This document shows, one piece after another, positions 34,505 to 43,637 of a stretch of 64,000 nt of DNA. Source of the DNA: Alitabrizicola rongguiensis (lineage in GTDB: Bacteria; Pseudomonadota; Alphaproteobacteria; Rhodobacterales; Rhodobacteraceae); contig NZ_JAKENF010000001.1 of the NCBI RefSeq assembly GCF_021491355.1, positions 248,001 to 312,000 on the forward strand, written 5' to 3'. A model generated the notes under the pieces. It had not been told where the DNA came from. It saw only the letters and a list, made by a program, of their open reading frames with translations, and did not search any database. Both the position numbers and the translations under genes were made by a program. Every line of letters starts with the position of its first letter. Within the stretch, counting starts at the first letter, position 1.

Positions 34505-34554
34505 TCTTCTGTTCACAAATATCCCACGGGGGTGCGGGGGTGTGAAATCCCCGC
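34505..34554 (+). repeat. Dispersed structured intergenic repeat, diverged copy B
   Basis: The head at 34505-34533 matches copies A and C at most positions (TCTTCTGTT, AAATATCC and CGGGGGTG are shared). It is followed by a six-base-stem hairpin, GCGGGG (34534-34539) / CCCCGC (34549-34554); hairpin 1 is absent. It lies inside the glcDEF operon between glcD and glcE, in the opposite orientation to transcription, unlike the other two copies, which fill convergent gaps. Confidence 0.55.
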
Positions 34555-34564
34555 TTCCGCCCTC

Positions 34565-35998
34565 TCAACCCGCGCGCCGCCCGGCCGTCAGCTCCAGCGG
34601 AAACACCTTGGCCGGGTTCATCAGCCAGGACGGATCGAACACGTCCTTGACCCGCATCTGCGCTTCCATGTCGGCGGTCGAGAACTGCACACTCATCAGG
34701 TCGCGTTTCTCGACCCCGACCCCGTGCTCGCCGGTCAGGCAGCCACCGACCTCGACGCAAAGCCTCAGGATCGCCGCACCAAAATCCTCGCAGCGTTCAA
34801 GGTCGCCGGGCTTGCTGGCATCGAACAGGATCAGCGGGTGCATGTTGCCATCGCCGGCATGGAAGACATTCGCCACATCCAACCCGAATTCGCGGCTCAT
34901 CTCGCCGATCCGGCGGAGCACCAGCGGCAGGGCCGAGACCGGAATGGTCCCGTCGAGGCACATGTAATCGTTGATCTGCCCCATCGCCCCGAAGGCCGAT
35001 TTCCGCCCGAGCCAGATGCGCCGGCTCTCCTCTTCGCTCCGGCTTTCGCGGAGCTCGACCGGATCGTGCCGCCGGGCAATTTCCATGATCCGTCCCAGCT
35101 GGTCATCGATCTCGGCTTCCGAGCCCTCGACCTCGACGATCAGAAGCGCCTCGCAGTCCGGATAGCCCGCATGGGCGAAATCCTCGCAGGCCCGGATACA
35201 GGGACGATCCATGAATTCGATCGCGACGGGCAGGATGCCCGCCTTGATGATGTCGCTGACGCAGGCCCCTGCCACCTCGTTCGAGGCGAAGCCCATCAGT
35301 ACCGGCCGCGCGCCTTCGGGCTTGGGCAGGATGCGAAGCGTGGCCTCGGTCACGACGCCAAGCTGGCCTTCCGAACCGCAGACGACACCCAGAAGGTCTA
35401 GCCCGCCCGGATCCATCCACGGCCCGCCAAGCTCGACCACGGTGCCGTCCATCTGCACCAGCGTCACGCCCAGAAGGTTGTTGGTCGTCACCCCGTACTT
35501 CAGGCAATGCGCTCCGCCGGAGTTCATCGCGATGTTGCCGGCAATGGCGCAGGCGAGCTGGCTGGACGGATCGGGCGCATAGAAGAAGCCGTCCGCCTCG
35601 ACTGCGCCGGTCACCGAAAGGTTCGTACGGCCGCTCTGCACGCGGATGTATCTGTCGGCGTAATTCGTCTCGATCACGGCGTTCAGCCGCGCCACGCCCA
35701 GGATCACGCTGTCAGCTGTAGGCAGTGCCCCACCTGCCAGTGATGTTCCGGAACCGCGCGGCACCACCGGTACCCGCTCATCGTGGCAAATGGCGAGGAC
35801 CGCCGATACTTCGGCCGTGCTGCGCGGCAAAACGACGGCGAGCGGCGGGCAACGATAGGCGGTCAGCCCGTCGCATTCATAGGCGCGGGTTTCGGTCGGA
35901 GCATCGATCACGGCATCCGCAGGCAAGGCCGCGCGTAGACGGGCGACGATCGCCGACTTGCGGTCAAGGAGCCTGGCATCGGGCACCGGCATCTGCAT
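34565..35998 (-). CDS. glcD: Glycolate oxidase flavoprotein subunit
   Basis: A 477-residue FAD-linked oxidase that converts glycolate to glyoxylate. The FAD domain contains VPVVPRGSGTSLAGGALP and LACAIAGNIAMNSGGAHCLK; the C-terminal domain has VFHAGDGNMHP and GGCLTGEHGVGVEKRD, the catalytic histidine and glutamate region. GGGAG lies eight bases before ATG 35998; a longer reading to 36037 is unsupported. It heads the glcDEF operon and is divergent from the DUF599 gene. Confidence 0.95.
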   Translation of the reverse strand: MQMPVPDARLLDRKSAIVARLRAALPADAVIDAPTETRAYECDGLTAYRCPPLAVVLPRSTAEVSAVLAICHDERVPVVPRGSGTSLAGGALPTADSVILGVARLNAVIETNYADRYIRVQSGRTNLSVTGAVEADGFFYAPDPSSQLACAIAGNIAMNSGGAHCLKYGVTTNNLLGVTLVQMDGTVVELGGPWMDPGGLDLLGVVCGSEGQLGVVTEATLRILPKPEGARPVLMGFASNEVAGACVSDIIKAGILPVAIEFMDRPCIRACEDFAHAGYPDCEALLIVEVEGSEAEIDDQLGRIMEIARRHDPVELRESRSEEESRRIWLGRKSAFGAMGQINDYMCLDGTIPVSALPLVLRRIGEMSREFGLDVANVFHAGDGNMHPLILFDASKPGDLERCEDFGAAILRLCVEVGGCLTGEHGVGVEKRDLMSVQFSTADMEAQMRVKDVFDPSWLMNPAKVFPLELTAGRRAG

Positions 35999-36018
35999 CG
36001 TCGCTCTCCCTTGAATCC

Positions 36019-36035
36019 GGTAAGAAATTATTACC
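36019..36035. promoter_or_regulatory. Candidate operator upstream of glcD
   Basis: An AT-rich inverted repeat, GGTAA-(7)-TTACC, lies 21 bases upstream of the glcD start in the 84-base gap shared with DUF599. On the minus strand it reads TTGGTAATAATTTCTTACC, with TGGT/ACC half-sites like those bound by GntR/FadR-type regulators such as GlcC. A GntR/FadR gene exists at 54523 but is not adjacent, so the pairing is speculative. Confidence 0.35.
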
Positions 36036-36082
36036 AATCCAGGCGACTGGCAAGGCAGCCCGACCGGTTGTAGAGTCAGTCT

Positions 36083-36778
36083 ATGTCTCTACCGCCCTTC
36101 TTTGCCAGTCTCAGTTATCTCGACATCGCTGCAGTTCTGCTGCTGGTGATCGCCTGGCTGGTGACCGGGCGGCTGACCGAGCATCCCCCGGCGGGGCGTC
36201 CCTCGGTTTCGGTGCTGATGGCCGACTACCGGCGCGACTGGATGCGGCAATTCGTAACGCGGCAGCCACGCATCTTCGATGCGACGGTGATCGACAGCCT
36301 GCGTCAGGGCACGGCCTTCCTGGCCTCGGCCTGCATGATCGCGATTGGCGGGGGTGTCGCACTGCTCGGCAACTCCGACCGGCTGGAAGGCGTCGCCCGT
36401 GACATCACGCCCGGCATCATCTCCGACGCACTGGAGATCCGCATGATCCTGCCCCTTCTGCTTCTGGCAAATGCGCTGCTGAAGTTCATCTGGTCGAACC
36501 GGCTCTTCGGTTACTGCGCAATCCTGATGGCTTCAGTGCCAAATGACCCGAACGACCCGCTGGCCTATCATCGCGCCGGCCAGGCAGCCGAGGTCAACAT
36601 CACCGCAGCCGCGGCCTTCAACTCCGGCCTGCGGTCGATCTTCTTTGCCCTGGGCGCGCTTGCCTGGCTGTTTGGAGCCGTCCCGCTGATGCTGGCGACA
36701 GTCGTTGCTGCCGGTGTGCTCTTCCGTCGCGAATTCGCGTCGCGCTCGCGCGAGATCATCCTGAAGCGCGACCTCTAG
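36083..36778 (+). CDS. DUF599 membrane protein
   Basis: A 231-residue inner-membrane protein of the DUF599 family. It begins with a helix (13-30), then MADYRRDWMRQFVTRQPRIFDATVI, the family's soluble loop, and helices around 80-97, 120-135 and 190-225, with FGYCAILMASVPND between. Function is unknown. Its TAG stop and the TAG stop of the convergent VWA-like gene share the four bases CTAG (36775-36778), so the coding regions overlap tail to tail. Confidence 0.88.
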   Translation: MSLPPFFASLSYLDIAAVLLLVIAWLVTGRLTEHPPAGRPSVSVLMADYRRDWMRQFVTRQPRIFDATVIDSLRQGTAFLASACMIAIGGGVALLGNSDRLEGVARDITPGIISDALEIRMILPLLLLANALLKFIWSNRLFGYCAILMASVPNDPNDPLAYHRAGQAAEVNITAAAAFNSGLRSIFFALGALAWLFGAVPLMLATVVAAGVLFRREFASRSREIILKRDL

Positions 36779-38925
36779 TCCGGACGCATCGTGGGCGACC
36801 GCCGCCCCTCCCACATCCACGCCCCGACGGCCAGCAAAGCCGCCATCAGCAACGCGGCCCAGGCCGGCAACAACGGCTGCACATGCACGTCCTGCGTGAT
36901 GTAGGCACCACGCGGAGTGATCCCGATCCAGCCCCGCCCGGCGGCAGCGCGACTCGCCGAAACCTCGCGGATATCGGGAACGCCATCCTCGATCCGAAGA
37001 ATCCCTCCGCGTCCGGGTTCGACCACGGGCTGCAGGATGCTGCCATCGGCAATCGTGCGTTCGAATTCCCGCGGGGCCGAGGGGCCGACAGCGATCACCG
37101 TCTTGAGATCGCCTTGCACGAACCGGTAAAGGCCAAGGCCCGGCGCCAGCCAGTCGGCCTGATAGGCACCCGGGGCCGTTTCGGTCAGCGTCACGTCGAC
37201 CTGCTTGCCATCGGGCCCTGTCACAGTGACCGGACCAGGCTGATCGCCGATCGTGTGGCGGGTAATGGTGATTGTCTGCCCCTTGGCGGTGGCTGACAGG
37301 AGTTCTTCCTCAAGCTCTGGCTCCTTCAGCATCCAGTGCGCCAGCCGTCGCAGAAGCTCCAGCTGCGGCCCCCCGCCTTCATAGCCGCGCCCCCAAAGCC
37401 AGGCATGGTCCGAGGCAAGGACCGCGACCCGTCCCTTGTCCACCCGGTCCAGAACCAGAAGCGGCCGCCCCTCGGCACCCTCCATCACCACTTGGCCACC
37501 CGTCGCCTCGACATCGACCTGACGGAACCAGCGGCCCCATTGCGGTTCGCCTTCTTGCGTCGCGGCCTGGGCTGGGGGTTGCGAGGCTGCTTCCTGCCCT
37601 CCCTCGTCGGGCTTGAAAGAGTCGAGTCCCTGCGTGACGGGATGGCGCCGGCCAAGGTCTGTCAATCTTGGCTTGAACCCCTCCTCGATCACCCGGCCCG
37701 AGGGAACAACCGGCAGGATATCCGCAAGGGGCGAACGATACAGGCTGTCGGCGGTGCCGAATTCCGGACCGGCCGCCATCAGAACCGTGCCGCCATTGCG
37801 GACATAGTCGCGGACGTTCTCGATGTAGGAGTTCGGCAGAATCCCGCGCTGGCGGTACCGGTCGAAGATGATGAGGTCGAACTCGTTGATCTTTGCGACA
37901 AACAGCTCGCGGGTCGGAAAGGCAATCAGCGACAGTTCCGTCACTGGCACCCCGTCCTGCTTTTCCGGGGGGCGCAGGATGGTGAAATGGACGAGGTCGA
38001 CGCTGGCATCAGACTTCAGCAGATTGCGCCAGACCCGCTCGCCGGCATGCGGTTCGCCCGAGACCAGAAGCACCCTCAACCGGTCGCGGACGCCATTGAT
38101 CTGCACGACGGCGGCGTTGTTGCGGTCGGTCAGCTCGCCCTCCTCGGACGGGATGCTGAACTGCAGGACGTTCATTCCGCCATGGGGCAGCTTCACCGGC
38201 AGTTCCAGATCCTGACCAACTGGGATCGGAAAGACCTGTGGCGTCTCGCCATCGACCGAGATCGACAGGGCGGCCAAAGGCTCGACTCCTTCCGGAACCG
38301 CACCGTCATCGTCGACCCTCAGCTTGAGAAACACCTCTTCGCCGAGGATGCCGAAAGCCGGGGCATTGCGGATCGTCAGCCGCCGGTCCCAGTCGCGGTC
38401 ATGCCCGGTCAGAAGTACATGAACCGGCGCAGGCATCTGGGGCGCGGCCGACATGTCGTGAACCTGTCCGTCGGTGATGAGGATTGCCCCCGCCACCCTT
38501 GAGCGCGGTTCTTCCGCAAGGGCCTGCGCGAGGCCGTTCATCAGGAGCGTGCCCTTGTCACCCTCGCCATCCGCAACCCGTACGATACGTGTCTCGACAT
38601 TGGCCAGCGACGCAAGTTCCCGCTCCACCCCCGCGAGCGCCTCGGCCGTCTGTGTCGGGCGGTCGCCGATCTTCTGGCTGGCGCTGTCATCGACAACGAT
38701 CAGAACGATATCGGAAAGCGGAGCCCGATCTTCACGCTGGAAGGAGGGGTTGGCGAGAGCAGCAAGCAGGACCAGGGCTGTCAACGCCCTGAGCCACCAG
38801 CCCGACAGGCCTCGCCAGAGCGCAATCGCGACAGCGGCCGCAGCCAGGGCCGATATGCCCAGGAGCACAGACCAGGGCACCAGCGGATCGAAGATGATGC
38901 TGCCGTTCAGAAAGGCTCCGCTCAC
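36775..38925 (-). CDS. Membrane VWA/glutamine-amidotransferase-like protein of the Bat-like operon
   Basis: A 716-residue protein with two N-terminal helices (about 15-58) and one near the C-terminus (about 685-705). Residues 70-210 look like a degenerate von Willebrand A domain (DIVLIVVDDSASQ, GAILITDGQVHD). Residues about 290-560 resemble a class I amidotransferase-like fold (LRVLLVSGEPHAGERVWRNLL, LIIFDRYRQRGILPNSYIEN) without a catalytic triad. Most of it faces the periplasm. The GTG start overlaps the upstream stop in GTGA. It is the last gene of the MoxR-DUF58-DUF4159 operon; molecular function unknown. Confidence 0.83.
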   Translation of the reverse strand: MSGAFLNGSIIFDPLVPWSVLLGISALAAAAVAIALWRGLSGWWLRALTALVLLAALANPSFQREDRAPLSDIVLIVVDDSASQKIGDRPTQTAEALAGVERELASLANVETRIVRVADGEGDKGTLLMNGLAQALAEEPRSRVAGAILITDGQVHDMSAAPQMPAPVHVLLTGHDRDWDRRLTIRNAPAFGILGEEVFLKLRVDDDGAVPEGVEPLAALSISVDGETPQVFPIPVGQDLELPVKLPHGGMNVLQFSIPSEEGELTDRNNAAVVQINGVRDRLRVLLVSGEPHAGERVWRNLLKSDASVDLVHFTILRPPEKQDGVPVTELSLIAFPTRELFVAKINEFDLIIFDRYRQRGILPNSYIENVRDYVRNGGTVLMAAGPEFGTADSLYRSPLADILPVVPSGRVIEEGFKPRLTDLGRRHPVTQGLDSFKPDEGGQEAASQPPAQAATQEGEPQWGRWFRQVDVEATGGQVVMEGAEGRPLLVLDRVDKGRVAVLASDHAWLWGRGYEGGGPQLELLRRLAHWMLKEPELEEELLSATAKGQTITITRHTIGDQPGPVTVTGPDGKQVDVTLTETAPGAYQADWLAPGLGLYRFVQGDLKTVIAVGPSAPREFERTIADGSILQPVVEPGRGGILRIEDGVPDIREVSASRAAAGRGWIGITPRGAYITQDVHVQPLLPAWAALLMAALLAVGAWMWEGRRSPTMRPD

Positions 38926-41681
38926 TGGCCCAGCCTTTCCAGAAGCGCCGGCACATGCACCTGATCGGATTTATAGTTGCCCGTCAGGACATGCATGATG
39001 AGATTGATGCCGAAGCGATAAGAGATCTCGCGTTGCCGCTCGCCCGAGAAACCGCGCCCGACGGGATAAAGCGGCAGCCCCGTATCATCGGTGGCCCAGG
39101 CCGCGGCCCAGTCGTTGCCGCCGATCACGACCGGCGTCACACCGTCGTTGAGGTTGCGGAACGGCATGCCCTCGGCCTGCTCGGCGTCCGGCGGCGATGC
39201 CTCGACCCAGATCGAACCGGCATAGCGGCCGGGAAAGTCCTGCAAGAGGTAGAAGGTGCGCGTCAACACATGGTCCGCGGGAATAGGCTCCAGGGGCGGC
39301 ACGTCGAGTTGTGCTGCGATTTGCTGCAGGCGCCGCCCTTCGGGCGTCGTGCCGCCGGCACCAGCGACATCGGCATCACGGGTGTCGAAAAGGATCATGC
39401 CGCCCGTCCGCAGATAACGGTTGAGCGCGGCATAGGCCTTGGCCGAGGGGATCGGCTGGTCTGCCGTGACCGGCCAATAGAGGAAGGGAAAGAAGGCCAG
39501 CTCATCCGTCTCGATATCCACGCCAAGCGGGGCGTCAGGTTCGATCGACGTGCGTTCTGACAGCTTCTGGCTCAGGCCCAGAAGCCCGGCTTGCGCGACA
39601 TCGTCAACTCTGGGATCGCCCGTCAGCACATGACCCAGGACGACGCCGGTCGTGGCGCGCAGCGCCAGCGGGTCGTCGGCCTCGCTGGCCTTCGCATTCC
39701 CCGGGGCGATCAGAAGCGCAGCCACCAGCACCGAGGCTATGGCAGCCCCCCGCATCCGCCCCGTCAGCCAGAGCGAGGCAAGGATGTCGACCAGGAGAAG
39801 GCAGAGCGCCGCGGCAAGGAATGCCCCCTTCAGCGATTGCTCATGCGCGGCTGCCATGCCCTCGACGGGCACATCAGCGGGCCAGACGGCCGGAGACAGG
39901 ACCCTTTGCGGGCCGATCACGTTCAGAGCCACCCGGCGATCGTCGCCAGTGTAGAGGCCGGGGGGCAGCCCTTCATGAGGGCCATCCTTCAGCGCCTTCG
40001 CCAGATCGTCGCCCGGCACACCTGCGACCTTGCCGGCATCGGCGGCCGTGCCGAACGCATCAAGGACCGTGTCGGGCACCCAGGTCCGCCCGGTCAGGTC
40101 GCTGGCCTCCGGCATCGAGGGCCGGGTCGAGATCGCCAGCCGTTCGAGCATCTGCACGAAAAGGCCCGAAAGCGGCAGGGTCGACCATTCGGCATTGGCG
40201 GTGATGTGGAACAGCACGACCTGCCCCTGACCGACCGCCTTGCGCGTGACCAGCGGCGTGCCATCGGCGAGTGCCGCTATCGTGCGTTCGGACAGGTCGG
40301 GATCGGGTTGGGCCAGAACCTGCTCGCTGACCGTCACATCGGCGGGGATGTCGAGCCCGTGGAAGGGCGAGCTTTCCGCGAAGGGCGCCAGCGATTTTGG
40401 CTCGCCCCAACTCATCGCTCCGCCTACGGTCCGGCCGCCTTCGCGCAGGCGCACCGGCATCAGCGGATCTTCCTCGATCCGGCTGACATCGCTGGCGGCA
40501 AGCTTCGGGCCGGCGAACCGCACCAGAAGGCCGCCCTTGTCCAACCAATCGCTCAGGCCGTCGGTTTCGGATTGCGACAGCTTCACCACGTCAGCCAGCA
40601 CGATCACATCGGGCGAGGCCAAGAGCACGTCCGCCATGGTGCCGTCGATCAGGTCGGCCACTGGCTCAAGCGCCTGTCGCAGGTAATGCGTAGGCGAAAG
40701 AAGTTGCAGCCCCTCGCGGCTTTCGCTGCCGGCGATGAGCGCAACCTTGCGGCGCTTGAGGCTGTCATCGGTCAGGCTAACCGCGCCGGCCGACCGGAAC
40801 CCCGCCACTTCGAACCGCTGCAGCCTGTTGCGCAACTCCGGCGGCAGCGACAACTGCGCCTCGGCCTCAAGCGACCCGGCCGGGAATACCAGCGGAACGC
40901 GCGCCAGTTCCCGCTCGACACCACCCGGATCGGTTCCGCGGGCCGATAACTCCAGATCTGCCTGACCGCCCGCAACCGGACGCACGGCCTGAAGCTTGAC
41001 CACACCATCGGCGAAAACCGCGGGGCGCAGGCCCACCAGCGGGCGGGCGCTTTCAAAGGCCCTGACAGGTCCGCGCGCCTGCAAGGCGGCAAGAAGCTCT
41101 GCCTTTCCGGGATGGTCAAGGCCGTCCGAGAGCCAGAAAGTCTCGAACGCGCCTTCCGGCAGCGTGGCGGCCCAGCCAGCCAGATCGCCGGCCTCCCATG
41201 GATGCGGCTGCAAGGCGCCGAGGCGCCCCTGCCAGGCTTCGGCCGTCTGGAAGGCCGGCGTTTCCGGACTATCGCTCAGCCTGACGATCGCAACCGTGCG
41301 CCCGTCGCGCTGCGCTTCTTCAAGCAAAGCCGTGGCGCGGTCAATGCGACGGGGCCAGTCGCGCGCGTCGGCCCAGCCGCCATCGAACAAGATCAGGAGT
41401 GGTCCCGAACCAGAAACGCGCGGCTCGGGGTTCAGGACCGGCCCGGCAAAGGCGATGATCGCGGCCGCGATTGCGGCCATGCGCAGAAGCAGCAGCCACC
41501 AGGGCGTCTTGTCCGTCTCGGCCTCGTCGTCCTTCAGGCCCAGAAGTAGGGCCACGCCCGGAAAACGCCTGCGGATCGGCGCCGGCGGCACCGCACGGAG
41601 CAGAAGCCAAAGGATCGGCAGCGCCACGAGTCCCAGCAGAAGCCAGGGCATGGTGAAACCGAGGGAACCTATCGTCCACAT
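38922..41681 (-). CDS. BatA-N/DUF4159 membrane protein
   Basis: A 919-residue protein. The N-terminal aerotolerance-type domain has two helices (about 10-28, 62-80; PWLLLGLVALPILWLLLRAVPP) followed by a large periplasmic part with VWA-like features (LLILFDGGWADARDW). Another pair of helices lies near 630-670, and the DUF4159 domain (about 710-915) contains FFPFLYWPVTADQPIPSAKA and GGMILFDTRDAD. It overlaps the DUF58 stop by one base (TGATG) and the next gene in GTGA. Related Bat proteins are linked to envelope stress and to MoxR chaperones. Confidence 0.85.
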   Translation of the reverse strand: MWTIGSLGFTMPWLLLGLVALPILWLLLRAVPPAPIRRRFPGVALLLGLKDDEAETDKTPWWLLLLRMAAIAAAIIAFAGPVLNPEPRVSGSGPLLILFDGGWADARDWPRRIDRATALLEEAQRDGRTVAIVRLSDSPETPAFQTAEAWQGRLGALQPHPWEAGDLAGWAATLPEGAFETFWLSDGLDHPGKAELLAALQARGPVRAFESARPLVGLRPAVFADGVVKLQAVRPVAGGQADLELSARGTDPGGVERELARVPLVFPAGSLEAEAQLSLPPELRNRLQRFEVAGFRSAGAVSLTDDSLKRRKVALIAGSESREGLQLLSPTHYLRQALEPVADLIDGTMADVLLASPDVIVLADVVKLSQSETDGLSDWLDKGGLLVRFAGPKLAASDVSRIEEDPLMPVRLREGGRTVGGAMSWGEPKSLAPFAESSPFHGLDIPADVTVSEQVLAQPDPDLSERTIAALADGTPLVTRKAVGQGQVVLFHITANAEWSTLPLSGLFVQMLERLAISTRPSMPEASDLTGRTWVPDTVLDAFGTAADAGKVAGVPGDDLAKALKDGPHEGLPPGLYTGDDRRVALNVIGPQRVLSPAVWPADVPVEGMAAAHEQSLKGAFLAAALCLLLVDILASLWLTGRMRGAAIASVLVAALLIAPGNAKASEADDPLALRATTGVVLGHVLTGDPRVDDVAQAGLLGLSQKLSERTSIEPDAPLGVDIETDELAFFPFLYWPVTADQPIPSAKAYAALNRYLRTGGMILFDTRDADVAGAGGTTPEGRRLQQIAAQLDVPPLEPIPADHVLTRTFYLLQDFPGRYAGSIWVEASPPDAEQAEGMPFRNLNDGVTPVVIGGNDWAAAWATDDTGLPLYPVGRGFSGERQREISYRFGINLIMHVLTGNYKSDQVHVPALLERLGQ

Positions 41682-42553
41682 CAGCGCGAGGGCTCCAGCG
41701 CACGGTAAAGCCAGAGCAGGGCCGACTGCGCCCCCTCGGCGGTGTGGTGACAGAGGTAGTGCCAGCCAGACGCCTCGGCCAGATGCATCAGCCGGTCCTT
41801 GCGGTCAGCCAGCCGGGCCAGATAGCGCGAGCGCAAGTCGCCTGCGCGCAGCGTCTCGTGGCGCAGGCTTCCACCCATGGATTCGAAGATCGTGCGGCCG
41901 TCGAAGGGGAACTCCTCCTCTGCCGGGTCGAGGATCTGCACCAGCGCCCCGCGCACTCCACGATCCGAGGCCCGCGCCAGCGCGTCCTCGACCGGGGCCA
42001 GATCACCGAGGAAATCGGACAGGAAAACCGCGCGGCCATGCGCGACAAGCCCAGAGACATCGGGTCTGCCATAGTCCTCGCCGCCCGCGCCCCGCAGCGC
42101 CAGTGTCAGCCGCTCCAGCTGGGCGCGCCCCGATCTCGGCGGCACATCGCTGCCCGCCAGGCCAACCCGTTCGCCCGCACGGATCAGCAGGATCGACAGC
42201 GCCAAAGCCAGAAGTCGCGCGCGATCGCCTTTCGGCGCGCGCCCCCGATCACCGGAAAACTCCATCGAGCGCGAAGCATCGACCCATAGAACGACCGACT
42301 GCGCGGCCTGCCATTCCCGTTCGCGCACGAAATGCGCATCAGACCGACCCGAACGGCGCCAATCGATCATGCGGGCGGAGTCGCCGGGATGGGCGGCCCG
42401 ATACTGCCAGAACTCGTCCCCCATGCCCGAGCGGCGACGGCCGTGCTCACCCAGGATGACCGTCGCGGCAAGATGATCGGCCGCTGCCAGCAGGGCCGGC
42501 AGCGACTGGCCGAGCGTCTCGGCCCTGACGCGAAGGTCCTCGTCCGGTGTCAC
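41681..42553 (-). CDS. DUF58 domain protein
   Basis: A 290-residue cytoplasmic protein of the DUF58 family that regularly accompanies MoxR ATPases. The signature is GMGDEFWQYRAAHPGDSARM followed by IDWRRSGRSDAHFVREREWQ; a VWA-like part follows (VVLWVDASRSMEFSG, a metal-ion-adhesion-like DxSxS). The GTG start at 42553 overlaps the moxR stop in GTGA. It probably acts with MoxR in assembling or folding the membrane partners encoded downstream. Confidence 0.9.
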   Translation of the reverse strand: MTPDEDLRVRAETLGQSLPALLAAADHLAATVILGEHGRRRSGMGDEFWQYRAAHPGDSARMIDWRRSGRSDAHFVREREWQAAQSVVLWVDASRSMEFSGDRGRAPKGDRARLLALALSILLIRAGERVGLAGSDVPPRSGRAQLERLTLALRGAGGEDYGRPDVSGLVAHGRAVFLSDFLGDLAPVEDALARASDRGVRGALVQILDPAEEEFPFDGRTIFESMGGSLRHETLRAGDLRSRYLARLADRKDRLMHLAEASGWHYLCHHTAEGAQSALLWLYRALEPSR

Positions 42554-43554
42554 GCGGCCGCCTCGAGCCCAGTTGAGCGGGCGACGGCGCCATCGATGAC
42601 CGCGGCAAGGCTTTCGCCCCGGGCCCGGGCGGCGAAGCTCAGCGCCATGCGGTGGATCAGCACCGGCCGCGCCAACGCCCGCACGTCATCGATATCCGGC
42701 ACCAGCCGGCCTTGCAGCAGCGCCCGCGCCCGGACGGTCAGCATCAGCGCCTGCGCAGCGCGTGGACCGGGCCCCCAGCTCAACACGTCGGCCAGTGCCC
42801 TGCCCTCCGGCTCGCCGGGGCGGCAGGCGCGCACGAGGTCGAGGATCGTTTCGACCACGGTCTCGCCCACCGGCATACGGCGCAGGACGGACTGGGCGGC
42901 GATCAATTCATCGGCGGCGAAAACCTGATGCACCTCGGCCTCTTCCGCACCGGTTGTGGCGATCAGGATGTCCCGTTCGGTGGCGCGATCGGGATAGGCC
43001 ACATCGACCTGGACCAGGAACCGGTCAAGCTGCGCCTCGGGCAGCGGATAGGTGCCTTCCTGTTCGATCGGGTTCTGCGTCGCAAGAACGTGGAAGGGCC
43101 GGCCAAGCGGGCGATGTTCGCCCGCGATGGTTACCTCGCGTTCCTGCATCGCCTGCAGCAGTGCAGACTGGGTGCGCGGGCTGGCACGGTTGATCTCGTC
43201 GGCCATGAGAAGCTGACAGAAGATCGGCCCTTCGATGAAGCGGAAGGCCCGGCCGCCATCGGGGCGCGTATCCAGAACCTCGGAGCCGAGAATATCGGCC
43301 GGCATCAGGTCTGGCGTGAACTGGATGCGATTCCCCTTTAGGCCCATCACCGTCGAAAGCGTATCGACAAGCCGTGTCTTCCCCAGTCCCGGCAGGCCGA
43401 CCAGCAGCGCATGGCCCCCGCAGAGCATGGCAGCCAGAACCAGATCGACGACCGGCTCCTGCCCGATGAAGCGCCGATTGATGCTGGATTTCGCCTGAGC
43501 CAGCCGATGACCCAGTGCTTCGATTTCGGCAACCAACGCCTGTGTCTCGGCCAT
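42550..43554 (-). CDS. moxR: MoxR-family AAA+ ATPase
   Basis: A 334-residue AAA+ ATPase. Walker A is LVGLPGLGKTRLV, Walker B is LLMADEINRASPRTQ, and TQNPIEQEGTYPLPEAQLDRF is the MoxR hallmark including sensor 1. GAGGAAG lies six bases before ATG 43554; the open frame upstream is not conserved. It heads a four-gene chain in which every junction overlaps. MoxR ATPases act as chaperones inserting metal cofactors or remodelling VWA proteins; the client here is unknown. Confidence 0.93.
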   Translation of the reverse strand: MAETQALVAEIEALGHRLAQAKSSINRRFIGQEPVVDLVLAAMLCGGHALLVGLPGLGKTRLVDTLSTVMGLKGNRIQFTPDLMPADILGSEVLDTRPDGGRAFRFIEGPIFCQLLMADEINRASPRTQSALLQAMQEREVTIAGEHRPLGRPFHVLATQNPIEQEGTYPLPEAQLDRFLVQVDVAYPDRATERDILIATTGAEEAEVHQVFAADELIAAQSVLRRMPVGETVVETILDLVRACRPGEPEGRALADVLSWGPGPRAAQALMLTVRARALLQGRLVPDIDDVRALARPVLIHRMALSFAARARGESLAAVIDGAVARSTGLEAAA

Positions 43555-43572
43555 GACAATCTTCCTCACGCA

Positions 43573-43578
43573 ATTATA
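43573..43578 (-). promoter_or_regulatory. TATAAT box upstream of moxR
   Basis: A perfect TATAAT on the minus strand lies 19 bases from the moxR start, in the AT-rich 83-base gap shared with the divergent DUF1285 gene. No good -35 hexamer is visible at 16-18 bases, so recognition would depend on other contacts. Confidence 0.35.
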
Positions 43579-43637
43579 TGCTGCATCTGAACAGACTATG
43601 CCGCCGGCTACAAATGACAAAAAAGAAGGAGGCACAA

